Assembly: GCF_900142575.1 (NCBI RefSeq)
Contig: NZ_FRBI01000028.1
Span: forward strand, 43,289-107,288
Length of the DNA: 64,000 bases
Direction of reading: 5' to 3'
Source: Actinacidiphila paucisporea
GTDB taxonomy: Bacteria > Actinomycetota > Actinomycetes > Streptomycetales > Streptomycetaceae
Both the position numbers and the translations under genes were made by a program. Shown here in pieces: positions 18,224 through 26,551 of this stretch. The notes beneath the pieces were generated by a model. That model was not told where the DNA came from. It saw only the letters and a program-made list of their open reading frames with translations, and searched no databases. Every line of letters begins with the position of its first letter. Within the stretch, counting starts at the first letter, position 1.

Positions 18224-18820
18224 TCAGGACGCGAAGGCGGCGGCGAAGGCCGCCCGGACGGGGGTACCGGGGCGGCGGTCGAGCACCGCGAAGACCGCCT
18301 CGTCCACGGCGTGCGCGAACCGCCAGCCGGGCCGCAGCAGCGCGCCGAAGGCCGCCGCCACCCTCGCCGGGTCGTTCTGGAAGACCCCGCAGCCCCACGC
18401 GCCGAGCACCAGCCGCCGGTAGCCCTGCCCGACCGCCACTTCGAGGACCCGCTCGGCGCGCGCGTCGAGCGCGGGGCCGACCTCGGCCGTACGCTCCGGC
18501 GCCGTCCGCGCGATCACCCCTGCGTTGGGCGCGGGCGAGGTGAGGAAGGCCGCCGTCCACGGCTCGTCCAGCAGGCCGCCGCGCCCGTCGCGGAAGACCG
18601 GTACGGCGGGGGAGTGGATCACCCGGTCCGAGTAGAAGGCGTCCCGGTGCGTGCGGTGGTGCTCGTAGTAGCCGGGAGCGCGCAGCAGGCAGGTGCAGAG
18701 GGCCGACGCCCGGCACAGCGCCTCCTCCTGGGCCTGCGCGCCGTTCAGGTACCCGCCGCCGGGATTGCGGGCGGAGGCGAAGTTCAGTACGGCGACCGGT
18801 GCACGGTCCGCCGCGACCAC
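18224..18820 (-). CDS. TIGR02452-type microbial PARG-like protein, lacking its N-terminal part
   Basis: The 198-aa ORF carries the bacterial poly(ADP-ribose) glycohydrolase signature LNFASARNPGGGYLNGAQ, then the catalytic QEE, and the later LVLGAWGCGVFQNDP strand-loop. Family members are usually about 260-290 aa, with roughly 70-80 residues before this motif. Here the motif begins near residue 12. The frame stays open for about 70 bp upstream to the stop of the acyltransferase gene, but there is no other start and no family sequence. So the gene is 5'-truncated, and either a remnant or a minimal version. GTG start without a convincing ribosome site. Confidence 0.72.
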   Translation of the reverse strand: MVAADRAPVAVLNFASARNPGGGYLNGAQAQEEALCRASALCTCLLRAPGYYEHHRTHRDAFYSDRVIHSPAVPVFRDGRGGLLDEPWTAAFLTSPAPNAGVIARTAPERTAEVGPALDARAERVLEVAVGQGYRRLVLGAWGCGVFQNDPARVAAAFGALLRPGWRFAHAVDEAVFAVLDRRPGTPVRAAFAAAFAS

Positions 18821-18890
18821 CGGCCGCCCGCGTGCGGTCGGGGCGGGACCTCGCCCGTGGCGGGGCCTCGGGCACCCGTGACGCGACCGG

Positions 18891-19604
18891 CTACCTGCGG
18901 CGCAGCCGCGCCGCCACCCCCTTGTGCTGGGCCAGCTCGGCCTTCACGTCACCGGCGTACCGGTCCACGTACTCCTGGCCCGACATCGCCAGCAGCTCGT
19001 ACATGATCTCGTCGGTCACCGCCCGCACCACCTCCCGCTGGGCCTCCATGCCGTAGAAGCGGCTGAAGTCCAGCGGGGCGCCGAAGCGGATGGTGACGCG
19101 GCCGATCCGCGGGATCTTCCGGCCGGGCGGTTGCAGTTCGAAGGTGCCGAGCATCGCGCACGGGACGACCGGCGCGTGCGCCCGCAGCGCCATCACCGCC
19201 ACACCCGTCCTGCCGCGGTAGAGGCGCCCGTCGTGCGAGCGGGTGCCCTCGGGGTAGATGCCCAGCAGTTCACCGCGGCCCAGGACGCCCAGCGCCGCGT
19301 CGATCGCCGACTGCGAGGCCTTGCCGCCCGAGCGGTCCACCGGGATCTGGCCGACCCCGCGGAAGAAGGCGGCGGTCAGCCGTCCCTTGAGCCCGGGGCC
19401 GGTGAAGTATTCGGCCTTCGCCAGGAAGGTGATCCGGCGGGGCAGGATCGCCGGCATCACGAAGTGGTCGGAGAAGGACAGGTGGTTGCCGGCGATGATG
19501 GCCGCACCGGTCTCCGGGACGTTCTCCATGCCCTCGATCCGCGGCCGGAAGAACAGCCGCAGCAAAGGCCCGAGAATCACGTACTTGAGCACCCGGTAGA
19601 ACAC
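18891..19604 (-). CDS. plsC: 1-acyl-sn-glycerol-3-phosphate acyltransferase-like protein
   Basis: A 237-aa membrane-associated acyltransferase of phospholipid synthesis. Motif I is NHLSFSDH (H-x4-D), motif II lies around GQIPVDRSGG, and motif III is IYPEGTRS, followed by VVPCAMLGT. A hydrophobic N-terminal helix (VLKYVILGPLLRLFF) anchors it. GTG was chosen because GAGGGGGAGG precedes it; the open frame runs 43 codons further without family similarity. Acyl donor and acceptor are not determined, so the PlsC assignment is by family. Confidence 0.9.
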   Translation of the reverse strand: MFYRVLKYVILGPLLRLFFRPRIEGMENVPETGAAIIAGNHLSFSDHFVMPAILPRRITFLAKAEYFTGPGLKGRLTAAFFRGVGQIPVDRSGGKASQSAIDAALGVLGRGELLGIYPEGTRSHDGRLYRGRTGVAVMALRAHAPVVPCAMLGTFELQPPGRKIPRIGRVTIRFGAPLDFSRFYGMEAQREVVRAVTDEIMYELLAMSGQEYVDRYAGDVKAELAQHKGVAARLRRR

Positions 19605-19748
19605 GGGCCGCCTCCCCCTCGACAGGTCCCGGTGCGCCCGGGCCGCGCTGCGCCGGTCCCCCCGCGCCACGGCAGAGTAGTGCCCGCCGGCCGGGCGGGG
19701 CCAGCGCGGAGCGGTCACGGCGGGGACAGGCAACCCGTGCGGGTGACC

Positions 19749-20705
19749 TCAGCCGCGGCCGCGGGCTTCCAGGGAGGCCAGATACGCGTTGTAAGCCGTG
19801 AGTTCGGCGTCGCCGTCCCGGTCCGCGGCCCGGTCCTGGCGGCGGGCCTGCCGCTGCTCGGAGGTGTACCACTGGAAGAGCAGCGCCACGAGCACGATCA
19901 CCGAGGGGATCTCGCTGAAGGCCCAGGCGATACCGCCCGCCGCGGTCTGGTCGGCCAGCGCGTCGACGCCCAGCGACGCCGCCGGGTGCTTGAAGGTGGT
20001 CACCAGCGGCTCGCTGGCCATCATCACCGCGATGCCGAAGAAGGCGTGGAAGGGCATGCCGACGAAGAGCTCCAGCATCCGCATCACGTAACCGGGCCGG
20101 TGCGGGCCCGGGTCGACGCCCATGATCGGCCAGAAGAAGAGCAGGCCGACCGCGAGGAAGTGCACCATCATCGCCAGGTGCCCGGCCTCGCTGCGCATCA
20201 GGAAGTCGAACAGCGGCGAGAAGTACAGCGCGTACAGGCTGGCGATGAACAGCGGGATGGTGAACGCCGGATGCGTGACGATCCGCAGGTACCTGCTGTG
20301 CAGCAGCTTCACCAGCAGCTCGCGCGGCCCGATCCGGCCCCGGCCGGCCGTCGGCAGCGCCCGAAGCGCCAGCGTCACCGGGGCGCCGAGCAGCAGCAGG
20401 ATCGGCGAGAGCATGCTGAGGATCATGTGCTGCACCATGTGCACGCTGAACAGCACCATGCCGTAGTCGTTGAGCCGGGTGCACATCGTCACGCCGATGG
20501 TCAGCACCCCGACCGCGAAGGCGGCCGTACGCCCCACCGGCCAGTGGTCGCCGCGCCGCTGCAGCCGCACCACCCCCGCGCCGTACAGCACCAGCAGCAG
20601 CACGCAGCCGACCAGGAAGAACGGGTCGCCGCTGCTGAAGGCCAGGCCCCGGCCGAGGGTGAACGGCGGCAGGTCCATGTGCATGCCGCCACCGCCGTGG
20701 TCCAT
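19749..20705 (-). CDS. Cytochrome c oxidase assembly protein, CtaG family
   Basis: A 318-aa multi-pass membrane protein, about seven to eight helices. It matches the caa3-type CtaG family: the MVLFSVHMVQHMILSML helix, LGAPVTLALRAL, and HFLAVGLLFFWPIMGVDP with GMPFHAFFGI. His-rich N-terminus (DHGGGGMHMD) and several intramembrane His and Met residues suggest copper handling for cytochrome oxidase assembly. Encoded beside unrelated genes. Confidence 0.9.
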   Translation of the reverse strand: MDHGGGGMHMDLPPFTLGRGLAFSSGDPFFLVGCVLLLVLYGAGVVRLQRRGDHWPVGRTAAFAVGVLTIGVTMCTRLNDYGMVLFSVHMVQHMILSMLSPILLLLGAPVTLALRALPTAGRGRIGPRELLVKLLHSRYLRIVTHPAFTIPLFIASLYALYFSPLFDFLMRSEAGHLAMMVHFLAVGLLFFWPIMGVDPGPHRPGYVMRMLELFVGMPFHAFFGIAVMMASEPLVTTFKHPAASLGVDALADQTAAGGIAWAFSEIPSVIVLVALLFQWYTSEQRQARRQDRAADRDGDAELTAYNAYLASLEARGRG

Positions 20706-20844
20706 CCGTCACTCCTCGCTCGCGCCGACCGGCAGCATGCCGATTCGACCGTTGTGCCCGCTCCAGAGTAGAACCGCCCCCGTCAGGCGGTCAGGGCGGG
20801 GGCGGCCGCGGGCGCGAGGAGGCGGCGCCGTCGAGGTCAGCGGC

Positions 20845-21870
20845 TCACAGGACGCACTCGGCCTCGGTGTAGCGGTCGGCCGGGACGGTCTTGAGGTGCT
20901 GCACCGCGTCGGCGAGCGGCACCAGGGTGATGTCGGTGCCGCGCAGCGCGGTCATCATGCCGAACCGCCCGTGGTGCACGGCCTCGACGGCGTGCCAGCC
21001 GAAGCGGGTGGCCAGCACCCTGTCGTACGCGGTGGGCGTGCCGCCGCGCTGCACGTGGCCGAGGATCACCGGGCGCGCCTCCTTGCCCAGGCGCTCCTCC
21101 AGCTCGACCGACAGCTGGTTGGCGACGCCGCTGAAGCGCTCGTGGCCGTAGACGTCGGTGGCGCCGGAGGAGAACTCCATGGTGCCCTCGCGCGGCTTGG
21201 CGCCCTCGGAGACCACCACTATGGCGAACTTCTTGCCCGCCTCGAAGCGCTTGCCGACCACCGCGGCCAGCTCTGCGATGTCGAAGGGCCGCTCGGGCAC
21301 CACGATGGCGTGCGCGCCCGCGGCCATGCCCGAGTGCAGCGCGATCCATCCGGTGTGCCGCCCCATGACCTCCACGATCAGCACCCGCTGGTGCGACTCC
21401 GCGGTGGTCTTGAGCCGGTCGAGCGCCTCGGTGGCGACGGTCACCGCGGTGTCGAAGCCGAAGGTGACGTCGGTGGAGGAGATGTCGTTGTCGATGGTCT
21501 TGGGCACCCCGACGATCGGCAGGCCCGCGTCCGACAGCAGCCGGGCCGCCTTGAGGGTGCCCTCACCGCCGATCGGGATGATCGCGTCGAGGCCCAGGTC
21601 CGCCACGTGGCCCTTGGCCTGCTCCACGCCGCCGCGCAGATGCGCCGGCTGCACGCGGGACGAGCCGAGGATGGTGCCACCGCGGGCCAGGATGCCGCTC
21701 ACCGCGTCCAGGTCGAGCTTGCGGTAGTCGCATTCGAGCAGCCCCTTCCACCCGTCGTGGAAGCCGATGACCTCGTCATTGTGGTCCACGACGGCGCGGT
21801 GCACCACGGACCGGATGACGGCGTTCAGCCCGGGGCAGTCGCCGCCGCTGGTCAGTACACCAATACGCAT
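20845..21870 (-). CDS. pfkA: 6-phosphofructokinase
   Basis: A 341-aa glycolytic kinase of the Streptomyces group-III type. Seen are GVLTSGGDCPGLNAV (ATP loop), the GGEGT motif where Gly at the position equivalent to E. coli 104 favours ATP over pyrophosphate, PKTIDND with the active-site Asp and the lysine typical of this subgroup, MGRHTGWIA, and GHVQRGGTPTA. It phosphorylates fructose 6-phosphate. Confidence 0.96.
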   Translation of the reverse strand: MRIGVLTSGGDCPGLNAVIRSVVHRAVVDHNDEVIGFHDGWKGLLECDYRKLDLDAVSGILARGGTILGSSRVQPAHLRGGVEQAKGHVADLGLDAIIPIGGEGTLKAARLLSDAGLPIVGVPKTIDNDISSTDVTFGFDTAVTVATEALDRLKTTAESHQRVLIVEVMGRHTGWIALHSGMAAGAHAIVVPERPFDIAELAAVVGKRFEAGKKFAIVVVSEGAKPREGTMEFSSGATDVYGHERFSGVANQLSVELEERLGKEARPVILGHVQRGGTPTAYDRVLATRFGWHAVEAVHHGRFGMMTALRGTDITLVPLADAVQHLKTVPADRYTEAECVL

Positions 21871-22037
21871 GCTCTCGATACTCCCGCAACTCGACCGGAC
21901 GGCCGGACCCCGTCGTCCGGATGGATCACAGCAAGCTTACCGAGCCGCGGGCTCACGCCTCCACGCCGACCGCACTGCGGACACCTGACGATTACCCGAA
22001 CTCCGTGCGAAGGCTGCGCAGCGTGACGCTCGGCCGG

Positions 22038-22766
22038 TCAGGCGGGCTGCACCGCGGCTGCGATCCGCTCGGCCCGCAGCGCGTCGTACCACTGGTCGTC
22101 CACCGGCGGCAGCGCATTCACATCCAGTGCCAGCTTGATCAGCAGGTCCGCGATGTGCGGATTGCGAGCCATCACCGGGCCGTGCATGTACGTGCCGAAG
22201 ACGGTGTCGTTGAAGGCGCCCTCGGTGCCGTCCCCGGTGCCGTTGCCCCTGCCGACCCGCAGCCTGGCCAGCGGCCGGGTGGTCGGGCCGAGGTGGGTGA
22301 TGCCCTGGTGGTTCTCGAAGCCGGTCAGCGGCGGCAGGCCGAGCTGCGGGTCGATGTCGGCGAGCACGTCGCCGACGCAGCGGTCGCCCTCGCCCCTGGT
22401 GCTCACCACGTCCAGCAGGCCGAGGCCCGGCTCGGGGCGGCCCAGGTCGTTGATGAACTCGTGGCCGAGGATCTGGTAGCCGGCGCACACCGAGAAGACG
22501 ATCGCGCCGTTGGCCACCGCCCGGTTCAATCCGCCGTCGCGGCGCAGCCGTTCCGCGGCCAGCCGCTGCGGGCGGTCCTCGCCGCCGCCGATCAGGTAGA
22601 TGTCGCCCGAGGTCGGGACGGCGTGGTCGGAGCGGACGTCGACCCGGGTCACCGGCACCCGGCGCTGCACCGCCCTGCGTTCTACTACCAGCGCGTTGCC
22701 CTGGTCGCCGTAGGTGCTCAGCAGGTCGGGGTAGACCCACACCAGGCGCAGGCTGGACTCACTCAT
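22038..22766 (-). CDS. gatD: Glutamine amidotransferase GatD of lipid II isoglutaminyl synthase
   Basis: A 242-aa CobB/CobQ-like class I amidotransferase. The nucleophile Cys is in FSVCAGYQILGHEF and the catalytic His in YMHGPVMARNPHIAD. It feeds ammonia to MurT, encoded 69 bp upstream in the same direction, for amidation of D-Glu in lipid II. In actinomycetes this amidation makes the wall substrate for cross-linking. The family size matches. Confidence 0.93.
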   Translation of the reverse strand: MSESSLRLVWVYPDLLSTYGDQGNALVVERRAVQRRVPVTRVDVRSDHAVPTSGDIYLIGGGEDRPQRLAAERLRRDGGLNRAVANGAIVFSVCAGYQILGHEFINDLGRPEPGLGLLDVVSTRGEGDRCVGDVLADIDPQLGLPPLTGFENHQGITHLGPTTRPLARLRVGRGNGTGDGTEGAFNDTVFGTYMHGPVMARNPHIADLLIKLALDVNALPPVDDQWYDALRAERIAAAVQPA

Positions 22767-22835
22767 ACGTGCTTCTCCTTGTCGGTCGGCAGCGGCGGGG
22801 GCTGCGGGCGGGCGTCGCCCGCGGGGTGCCCGGGG

Positions 22836-24074
22836 TCAGTTGCCGACGCGGCGGCGCAGGTCCTGGAAGGCGGTGTAGTTGGCGATCGCCTCGATCCGGC
22901 CGGGCGGCGCGGCCCGTACCGCCTCGTCGAGGTTGGCGCAGACCCTGAACTGCAGGCCGGCCACCTCCAGCCGTACCGCCAGGTCGAGCTTGCGGTCGCC
23001 GATCACCATGATCGGGTGGCCGGCCAGCCGGGTGTAGTCCACGTCCCACAGCCAGGAGGTGTCGGTGCCGTCGGCGCCGCGCGCGTTCACCGACAGGATC
23101 ACCGGGGTGGGCGGGCCGTCGATCAGCGAGAAGGTCTCCAGCCAGCCCGCCGGGTTCTTCGCCAGCAGCAGCCGCAGGTCGCGCTGCAGGAAGGACACCA
23201 CGTCGTAGCGCCCGGCGACCGCCTGCACCTTGAACATCCGCTCCAGGGCGACCTTGGGGTCGATGCCGAAGGCGGCGGCCACCGCGGCGGACATGGCCGC
23301 GTTGGACTTGTTGGCCCGGCCGGGCAGTTGGAGGTGGATCGGCCAGGCGACGCCGTAGGGGTCGACGACGTGGTCGCCGGACAGCGCCCAGGTCGGGGTG
23401 GGGCGGCGGAAGCCGCACTCGCCGCAGTACCAGTCGTCGTCCGGGCGCTGCAGCACACCGCCGCAGGACGGGCAGGACCAGGCGTCGTCCTTCCACGACT
23501 GGCCGGCCGCGACCCACACCACGGTGGGGCTGGAGGAGGCGGCCCAGGTGATGAGCGGGTCGTCCGCGTTGGCGATGATGATCGCCTCGGAGCCGGCCAG
23601 GCCCTCGCGCCACTTCTCGGCGAGCATCCTGGTCTCGGCGGCCCGGTCGAGCTGGTCGCGCGAGAGGTTCAGCAGCGCGATGGCCTTGGGGGCGACGTCC
23701 CTGGCGACACCGGCCAGGTACTTCTCGTCCACCTCGATCACGCCGAAGCGGGCGTCGGAGCCGCCGGCCAGCGCGGAGGTGATACCTGCGGGCATGTTGG
23801 CACCGAGCGCGTTGGAGACCACCGGGCCGCCGGCCCGCAGCGCCTCGGCGAGCAGCCGGGTGGTGGTCGTCTTGCCGTTGGTGGCGGAGACCAGCACCAC
23901 GTCGAGGTGCCGGGCGAGCCTGGCCAGCAGGTCGGGGTCGAAGCGCAGCGCGACCTTGCCGCCGATCACCGACCCGCTGCCCTTGCCCGCCGCGCGGGAA
24001 ACCGCCGCCGCCGCCCTGCCCGCCGTCACGGCCAGCTTCGCCCGTGGCGACAGCGGCTCCGAATTGGCTGCCAT
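22836..24074 (-). CDS. murT: Lipid II isoglutaminyl synthase subunit MurT
   Basis: A 412-aa Mur-ligase-like ATPase. The P-loop is SATNGKTTTTRLL, and IEVDEKYL and LNLSRDQLDR follow as in Mur ligases. A four-cysteine zinc ribbon (CPSCGG ... CGECGF) is inserted around residue 210-235, characteristic of MurT. The DUF1727 C-terminal domain ends in IANYTAFQDLR. It activates the D-Glu gamma-carboxylate and uses GatD-derived ammonia. Confidence 0.95.
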   Translation of the reverse strand: MAANSEPLSPRAKLAVTAGRAAAAVSRAAGKGSGSVIGGKVALRFDPDLLARLARHLDVVLVSATNGKTTTTRLLAEALRAGGPVVSNALGANMPAGITSALAGGSDARFGVIEVDEKYLAGVARDVAPKAIALLNLSRDQLDRAAETRMLAEKWREGLAGSEAIIIANADDPLITWAASSSPTVVWVAAGQSWKDDAWSCPSCGGVLQRPDDDWYCGECGFRRPTPTWALSGDHVVDPYGVAWPIHLQLPGRANKSNAAMSAAVAAAFGIDPKVALERMFKVQAVAGRYDVVSFLQRDLRLLLAKNPAGWLETFSLIDGPPTPVILSVNARGADGTDTSWLWDVDYTRLAGHPIMVIGDRKLDLAVRLEVAGLQFRVCANLDEAVRAAPPGRIEAIANYTAFQDLRRRVGN

Positions 24075-24267
24075 CGTCTGTCTTCCTCCTCGACTCCGGC
24101 CGCGATGCCGCCTGCGGCGGCCGGGTTTTCCGTCCCCCGGGCGGCCGCTGCGGCGGCCGGCAAGTTCCGGTCGAGGTCAGCCTATCGACTCCGGGCCGCG
24201 GACCGGCACCTCGCCGCCCGTCGACGCCCCGGTCGTCACCCGCCCCGGCCGCCCGCCGCGCGCGGTC

Positions 24268-24912
24268 TCACAGCCCCCGGCTGCCCGCCCGGTCGCCGGT
24301 CTCGGCGAGCCGGCCCCACAGCAGGTCGGCCAGGTGGCGTACCAGCAGGTCCCGCGAGAGCGGGCGCTCGCCGAGCCACCAGTCGCCCGCCGCGTACATC
24401 ATCCCGACGATGCCGTGCCCCCAGACCCGGGCCACCTCGCGGGTGTCGGGGCCGAGGTCGAGGCGTTCGGCTATCACCTCGCCGAGATCCTCGCCCATCC
24501 GGCGGAGCAGCGGTACGGAGTGCCGTCCGACGTCGAAGCCCTTCTCGTCGGAGGGGGTCTCGGCGGGGTGCATCAGGAAGCGGTAGACCTGCGGGCGGGT
24601 CTCGATGGCCGACAGGTACGCGTGCAGCGTCGCCTCGACCCGGTCCCTGCGGTCGCCGGGGGAGTCCAGCGCGGTGCGCAGGGTGGCCAGCAGGGCGTCG
24701 GTGTGCCGCTTGGCCAGCGCGCGGTAGAGGCCGCTCTTGTCGCCGAAGTGCCGGTAGAGGATGGGCTTGGTGATGCCGGCCTCGGCCGCGATGGCGTTCA
24801 TCGACGCCTCGGGGCCGTCCCGCAGCACCACCCGCTCGGCGGCTTCGAGCAGTTGGGTACGCCGCCGCTGCGTGGCCGCCCGCTGGTCCTCACGCTGGCC
24901 GGTCTCCACCAC
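24268..24912 (-). CDS. TetR-family repressor divergent from acyl-CoA dehydrogenase
   Basis: About 214 aa. The N-terminal helix-turn-helix is clear (LLEAAERVVLRDG, then MNAIAAEAGITKPILYRHFGDK), followed by an all-helical ligand domain. GTG codons at 24912 and 24909 follow GGGGAGG and are the likely starts. The 145-bp divergent interval has a strong palindrome pair covering a TTGACA promoter, so it probably represses the dehydrogenase, perhaps responding to acyl-CoA. Ligand identity is inference. Confidence 0.9.
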   Translation of the reverse strand: MVETGQREDQRAATQRRRTQLLEAAERVVLRDGPEASMNAIAAEAGITKPILYRHFGDKSGLYRALAKRHTDALLATLRTALDSPGDRRDRVEATLHAYLSAIETRPQVYRFLMHPAETPSDEKGFDVGRHSVPLLRRMGEDLGEVIAERLDLGPDTREVARVWGHGIVGMMYAAGDWWLGERPLSRDLLVRHLADLLWGRLAETGDRAGSRGL

Positions 24913-25001
24913 GCCTCCCCGCCTGTTCGATTGCCGGTGGTCTGCGCAACGTAACACCACCGGCTCGGGCGCTCACGCGGAGTTTGGCGAGTTGACATCG
25001 C

Positions 25002-25031
25002 TTACCCGACGGTAACAGACTGCTGTTACCG
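25002..25031. promoter_or_regulatory. Overlapping palindromes, TetR-type operator on the acyl-CoA dehydrogenase promoter
   Basis: TTACC-N4-GGTAA (25002-25015) overlaps CGGTAACAG-N4-CTGTTACCG (25010-25031, nine-base perfect arms). A TTGACA -35 element lies just upstream at 24992-24997, so a bound repressor would block the promoter. Confidence 0.75.
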
Positions 25032-25057
25032 CAAGTAACTAGCATGTGGAGGGGACG

Positions 25058-26317
25058 ATGGGCGACTTCACGCTCGATCTCAACGATGACCAGCGGTCCG
25101 TGCGCGACTGGATCCACGGCTTCGCAGCCGACGTGATGCGCCCGGCCGCGGCCGAGTGGGACGAGCGCGAGGAGACCCCGTGGCCCATCATCCAGGAAGC
25201 GGCCAAGATCGGCCTGTACTCGCTGGACTTCTACGCCCAGCAGTTCTTCGACCCCACCGGCCTCGGCATCCCCATGACGATGGAGGAGCTGTTCTGGGGG
25301 GACGCGGGCATCGCCCTGTCCATCGTCGGCACCGGCCTGGCCGCGGTCGGCGTGCTGGCCAACGGCACCGAGGAGCAGATCGGCACCTGGGTCCCGCAGA
25401 TGTACGGCGACGCCGACGACGTCAAGGTCGCCGCCTTCTGCTCCTCCGAGCCCGACGCCGGCTCCGACGTGGGCGCCATGCGCACCCGCGCGGTCTACGA
25501 CGAGGCCACCGGCGAATGGGTGCTCAACGGCACCAAGACCTGGGCCACCAACGGCGGTATCGCGAACGTGCACGTCGTGGTCGCGGTGGTCGATCCCGAC
25601 CTTGGCACCCGGGGCCACGCGTCCTTCATCGTGCCGCCCGGCACCCCGGGCCTGTCGCAGGGCCAGAAGTTCAAGAAGCACGGCATCCGCGCCTCGCACA
25701 CCGCCGAGGTGGTCCTGGAGGACGTCAGGATCCCCGGCGACTGCCTGCTCGGCGGCAAGGACAAGCTCGACGAGAGGCTGGCCCGGGTCCGCGAGCGCGA
25801 GGCGGCCGGCGGCGGCGGCGTGGGGGCACCCCCGGCCGAAGGCAGGGGGAGGGTGAAGAACGCGGCGATGGCCACCTTCGAGGCCTCCCGCCCCGCGGTC
25901 GGCGCGATGGCGGTGGGCACCGCCCGGGCCGCGTACGAGTACGCCCTCGAATACGCCACCGGGCGCGAGCAGTTCGGCCGGCCGATCATCGACAACCAGG
26001 GCGTCGCCTTCCAGCTCGCCGACATGCGCACCCAGATCGACGCGGCCCGGCTGCTGGTGTGGCGTGCCTCCTGGATGGCGACCGCGGGCAAGCCCTTCAG
26101 CTCGGCCGAGGGGTCGATGTCCAAGCTCTTCGCCAGCGAGACCGCCAAGAAGGTCACCGCCCAGGCTGTGCAGATCCTCGGCGGCAACGGCTACACCCGC
26201 GAGTACCCGGTCGAGCGGATGCACCGCGACAGCGCCATCTACACGATCTTCGAGGGCACCAGCGAGATCCAGCGGCTGGTCATCGCCCGCACGCTGTCCG
26301 GGGTCCCGATCCGCTGA
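25058..26317 (+). CDS. Acyl-CoA dehydrogenase with an in-frame repeat insertion
   Basis: A 419-aa FAD enzyme of fatty-acid oxidation. Markers are AFCSSEPDAGSDVG, the NGTKTWATNGG FAD/substrate loop, ATGREQFGRPI, QILGGNGYTREYP and the catalytic Glu in YTIFEGTSEIQR. GGAGGGGAC precedes the ATG. Between residues about 250 and 270 there is a Gly/Pro-rich stretch (AAGGGGVGAPPAEGRGR) that homologues should lack; its DNA contains the hairpin-like repeat at 25822-25852. Probably repressed by the divergent TetR protein. Confidence 0.93.
   Translation: MGDFTLDLNDDQRSVRDWIHGFAADVMRPAAAEWDEREETPWPIIQEAAKIGLYSLDFYAQQFFDPTGLGIPMTMEELFWGDAGIALSIVGTGLAAVGVLANGTEEQIGTWVPQMYGDADDVKVAAFCSSEPDAGSDVGAMRTRAVYDEATGEWVLNGTKTWATNGGIANVHVVVAVVDPDLGTRGHASFIVPPGTPGLSQGQKFKKHGIRASHTAEVVLEDVRIPGDCLLGGKDKLDERLARVREREAAGGGGVGAPPAEGRGRVKNAAMATFEASRPAVGAMAVGTARAAYEYALEYATGREQFGRPIIDNQGVAFQLADMRTQIDAARLLVWRASWMATAGKPFSSAEGSMSKLFASETAKKVTAQAVQILGGNGYTREYPVERMHRDSAIYTIFEGTSEIQRLVIARTLSGVPIR
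25822..25852 (+). repeat. Mobile-looking hairpin repeat inserted in frame in a CDS
   Basis: A 31-bp unit: GGGGGCACCCCC, GGCCGAAGGC, AGGGGGAGG. The same unit with two or three changes lies on the other strand at 26557-26587. Similar units are scattered in Streptomyces genomes. Confidence 0.75.
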
Positions 26318-26368
26318 CCCCGCCGCGGCCCGCCGGCACCCTTGCCGGGTGCGGCGGGCCGCCGGGTG

Positions 26369-26521
26369 TCACTCGTCGTTGCCGTAGCCGCGCAGCAGGA
26401 ACCAGGCCATGAGGGCCACGCCGACCACCGTGACGACGATGACCGTACGCATCACCGGCCCAGGTCCCGGCGAGTTCGACAGCGCCAGGTTCGTCACGTC
26501 GTGGATCGCGCCGATGTGCAT
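26369..26521 (-). CDS. Small membrane protein, 50 aa
   Basis: The ORF starts ATG with AAGGAG 6 nt upstream. The product begins MHIGAIHDVTNLALSNSPGP and has one hydrophobic helix (RTVIVVTVVGVALMAWFLLRG) near the C-terminus, then GYGNDE. It lies 30 bp after the FUSC gene on the same strand and may be cotranscribed with it. The good ribosome site and clean membrane helix argue it is real; function unknown. Confidence 0.72.
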   Translation of the reverse strand: MHIGAIHDVTNLALSNSPGPGPVMRTVIVVTVVGVALMAWFLLRGYGNDE

Positions 26522-26551
26522 GGAATGCTCCTTCTGGTCCGGCCCACCAGC

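Noticed and set aside
18924..20771. 615-codon plus-strand frame opposite the acyltransferase and CtaG-like genes
   Set aside because: Shadow; Arg/His-rich translation with no family similarity.
21921..24773. 950-codon plus-strand open frame opposite gatD and murT
   Set aside because: Antisense shadow; the minus-strand genes have clear catalytic motifs.
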